A stretch of 13,423 bases of DNA from an archaeon. GTDB taxonomy: Archaea > Nanobdellota > Nanobdellia > SCGC-AAA011-G17 > GW2011-AR17. Both the position numbers and the translations under genes were made by a program. Positions within the stretch are counted from its first letter, which is position 1, and the number at the start of each line of letters is the position of its first letter. A model generated the notes under the pieces. It was not told the DNA's origin and made no database searches. It saw only the letters and a program-made list of their open reading frames with translations. Of this stretch, positions 12,470 to 13,423 are shown piece by piece. The DNA lies in NCBI GenBank assembly GCA_023245755.1, contig JAHFJQ010000012.1, positions 1-13,423 of the forward strand, in the 5' to 3' direction.

Positions 12470-13423
12470 AGAGAACCTAGGTTTCTTGGTTCTGGAACTT
12501 CTTGTTCCATTTCTCTTACATCTCTGTAAATGGTAGAAGCAGATACTCCATACTGTGCTGCGAGAGTTCTTACCAGCTGGGCTTTAGGTTTTCCTACACC
12601 ATTTTGTAAATATTGGCCCCAAACATCCATTCTTCTCTCTTGGATTTCTCTTTCTAACATCCCCTGGCGTGTATCAAGAGCAGACTCTACTCTTAGATCT
12701 TGATCAGTTATTTTTTCATCCAAACCTTCATTGACAAATGCTATAATTTCTTTTACTGTCATGTAGGTTTCTCTATCTTTTCTATCTGCTGCTTTTGTAT
12801 AGAGGTCCCTTGCAAGTTCAAGACGTTCATCCCTAGAAACAACAGGATCTATGAAGCCGTATGTTTGTTCTCCATTGTCTTGTGCACTATTATATTGACG
12901 AGCGAGATTGAGGACAACTTCATTGAGTAAAACAGGATCTTCTACAGAAGGAATATCTCTTTCTATTTGACGAAGCTCAAAGTATTCTTGTGCCATCCTT
13001 TCAAGACTAGGGAGATTCGGATTCCTGAAGTTATCCATCATAATATTTTCAAGAAAGGGACGGTCCCCGTCTTGAGGTACTTCCACAATAAGAAAATCAT
13101 CTAAATATACTACGTTCTTTTTCTTATCCTTTATTCCCTCAACAGAAAGATCTTTGTTATGGATCGCAGCTTTGTTTACCTGAGCATTTGCCACTTCTCT
13201 GGTAAGATCCAAAATTGGCTGAAGTTCCCTGCTATCTAAAGATTGAATATGGTCTTCATCTGCAGCGCGAATAAGAGCAGCTTGTTTTGAAAAAGGCAAT
13301 TGCGAAAGATCATATAAAGATTCTCTATCCCAACCATGTTCTACCATTGCAGTCACGTATTGGGATGTTCCTACACCAGGAAGGACAAACTGTACGCTCA
13401 CCGTATCTTCAGAAGTATCTCCG
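12466..13423 (-). CDS. Protein with C-terminal helix-turn-helix, start outside window (partial)
   Basis: An open frame of at least 318 codons continues to the window edge without a stop, so the GTG at 13401 is only an internal candidate and the true start is probably upstream. I do not recognise the family. The protein is soluble, acidic and mostly helical. Counting from that GTG, residues about 273-297 (KAQLVRTLAAQYGVSASTIYRDVRE) form a good helix-turn-helix of the type seen in small transcription regulators and in recombinase or phage-type DNA-binding domains; about 214-236 is another predicted helical pair. A sequence-specific DNA-binding role is inferred from this alone. It converges on top6A, and the two stop codons share the bases TTAA. 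Confidence 0.75.
   Translation of the reverse strand, partial: GDTSEDTVSVQFVLPGVGTSQYVTAMVEHGWDRESLYDLSQLPFSKQAALIRAADEDHIQSLDSRELQPILDLTREVANAQVNKAAIHNKDLSVEGIKDKKKNVVYLDDFLIVEVPQDGDRPFLENIMMDNFRNPNLPSLERMAQEYFELRQIERDIPSVEDPVLLNEVVLNLARQYNSAQDNGEQTYGFIDPVVSRDERLELARDLYTKAADRKDRETYMTVKEIIAFVNEGLDEKITDQDLRVESALDTRQGMLEREIQERRMDVWGQYLQNGVGKPKAQLVRTLAAQYGVSASTIYRDVREMEQEVPEPRNLGSL

Noticed and set aside
1..13423. CRISPR arrays, transposons, tRNA/rRNA genes, inteins or a defence island.
   Set aside because: No regularly spaced repeats, terminal inverted repeats, transposase motifs, cloverleaf patterns or insertions in the conserved proteins were seen; the gene content is mostly core housekeeping.

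Overview
The window reads as ordinary chromosome from a small, AT-rich archaeon, most likely of the DPANN superphylum (a Woesearchaeota-like lineage is my best guess; this is inferred from protein style, not from a marker tree). Archaeal origin is firm: it encodes GINS51, ribosomal proteins L44e and S27e, aIF2-alpha, Nop10, SRP54, FtsY, Bud32 and both subunits of topoisomerase VI. Genes are packed tightly, with 1-4 base overlaps, abutting stop/start codons and no gene-free stretch longer than about 100 bases. No rRNA, tRNA, CRISPR array, insertion sequence or prophage gene was seen.

Left part (36-3275, minus strand): a replication/translation operon read leftwards, GINS51 - L44e - S27e - aIF2-alpha - Nop10 - PAC2-family protein - an unrecognised 111-residue protein. 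Nop10 (1184-1351) and S27e (2176-2352) are very short genes. TATA boxes at the 3' end of Nop10 and just downstream of S27e suggest internal promoters for PAC2 and aIF2-alpha.

Middle part (3369-9669, plus strand): a secreted cytochrome b5-like lipoprotein, a BPG-dependent phosphoglycerate-mutase-like histidine phosphatase overlapping the tRNA pseudouridine synthase TruD, the SRP receptor FtsY, two small membrane proteins (Tic20/DUF4870-like and TM2-like), an HD-domain hydrolase, the SRP GTPase SRP54 and the KEOPS kinase Bud32 directly abutting it. Both GTPases of co-translational membrane targeting thus bracket two small membrane proteins of unknown role.

Right part (9712-13423): top6B and top6A in an overlapping pair (type IIB topoisomerase), then, convergent and sharing the bases of its stop codon, a minus-strand gene cut by the window edge that carries a C-terminal helix-turn-helix.

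The clearest non-coding pattern is a TATA-like box centred about 25-28 bases before the start codon of nearly every transcription-unit-leading gene, implying leaderless mRNAs. The 6392 gene is the exception: its TATA box lies about 38 bases out and it has a strong Shine-Dalgarno. The most notable protein-level oddities are an Asp-to-Glu change in the FtsY guanine-specificity motif, with unusual SRP54 GTPase motifs, and shortened CxC zinc knuckles in both Nop10 and S27e.
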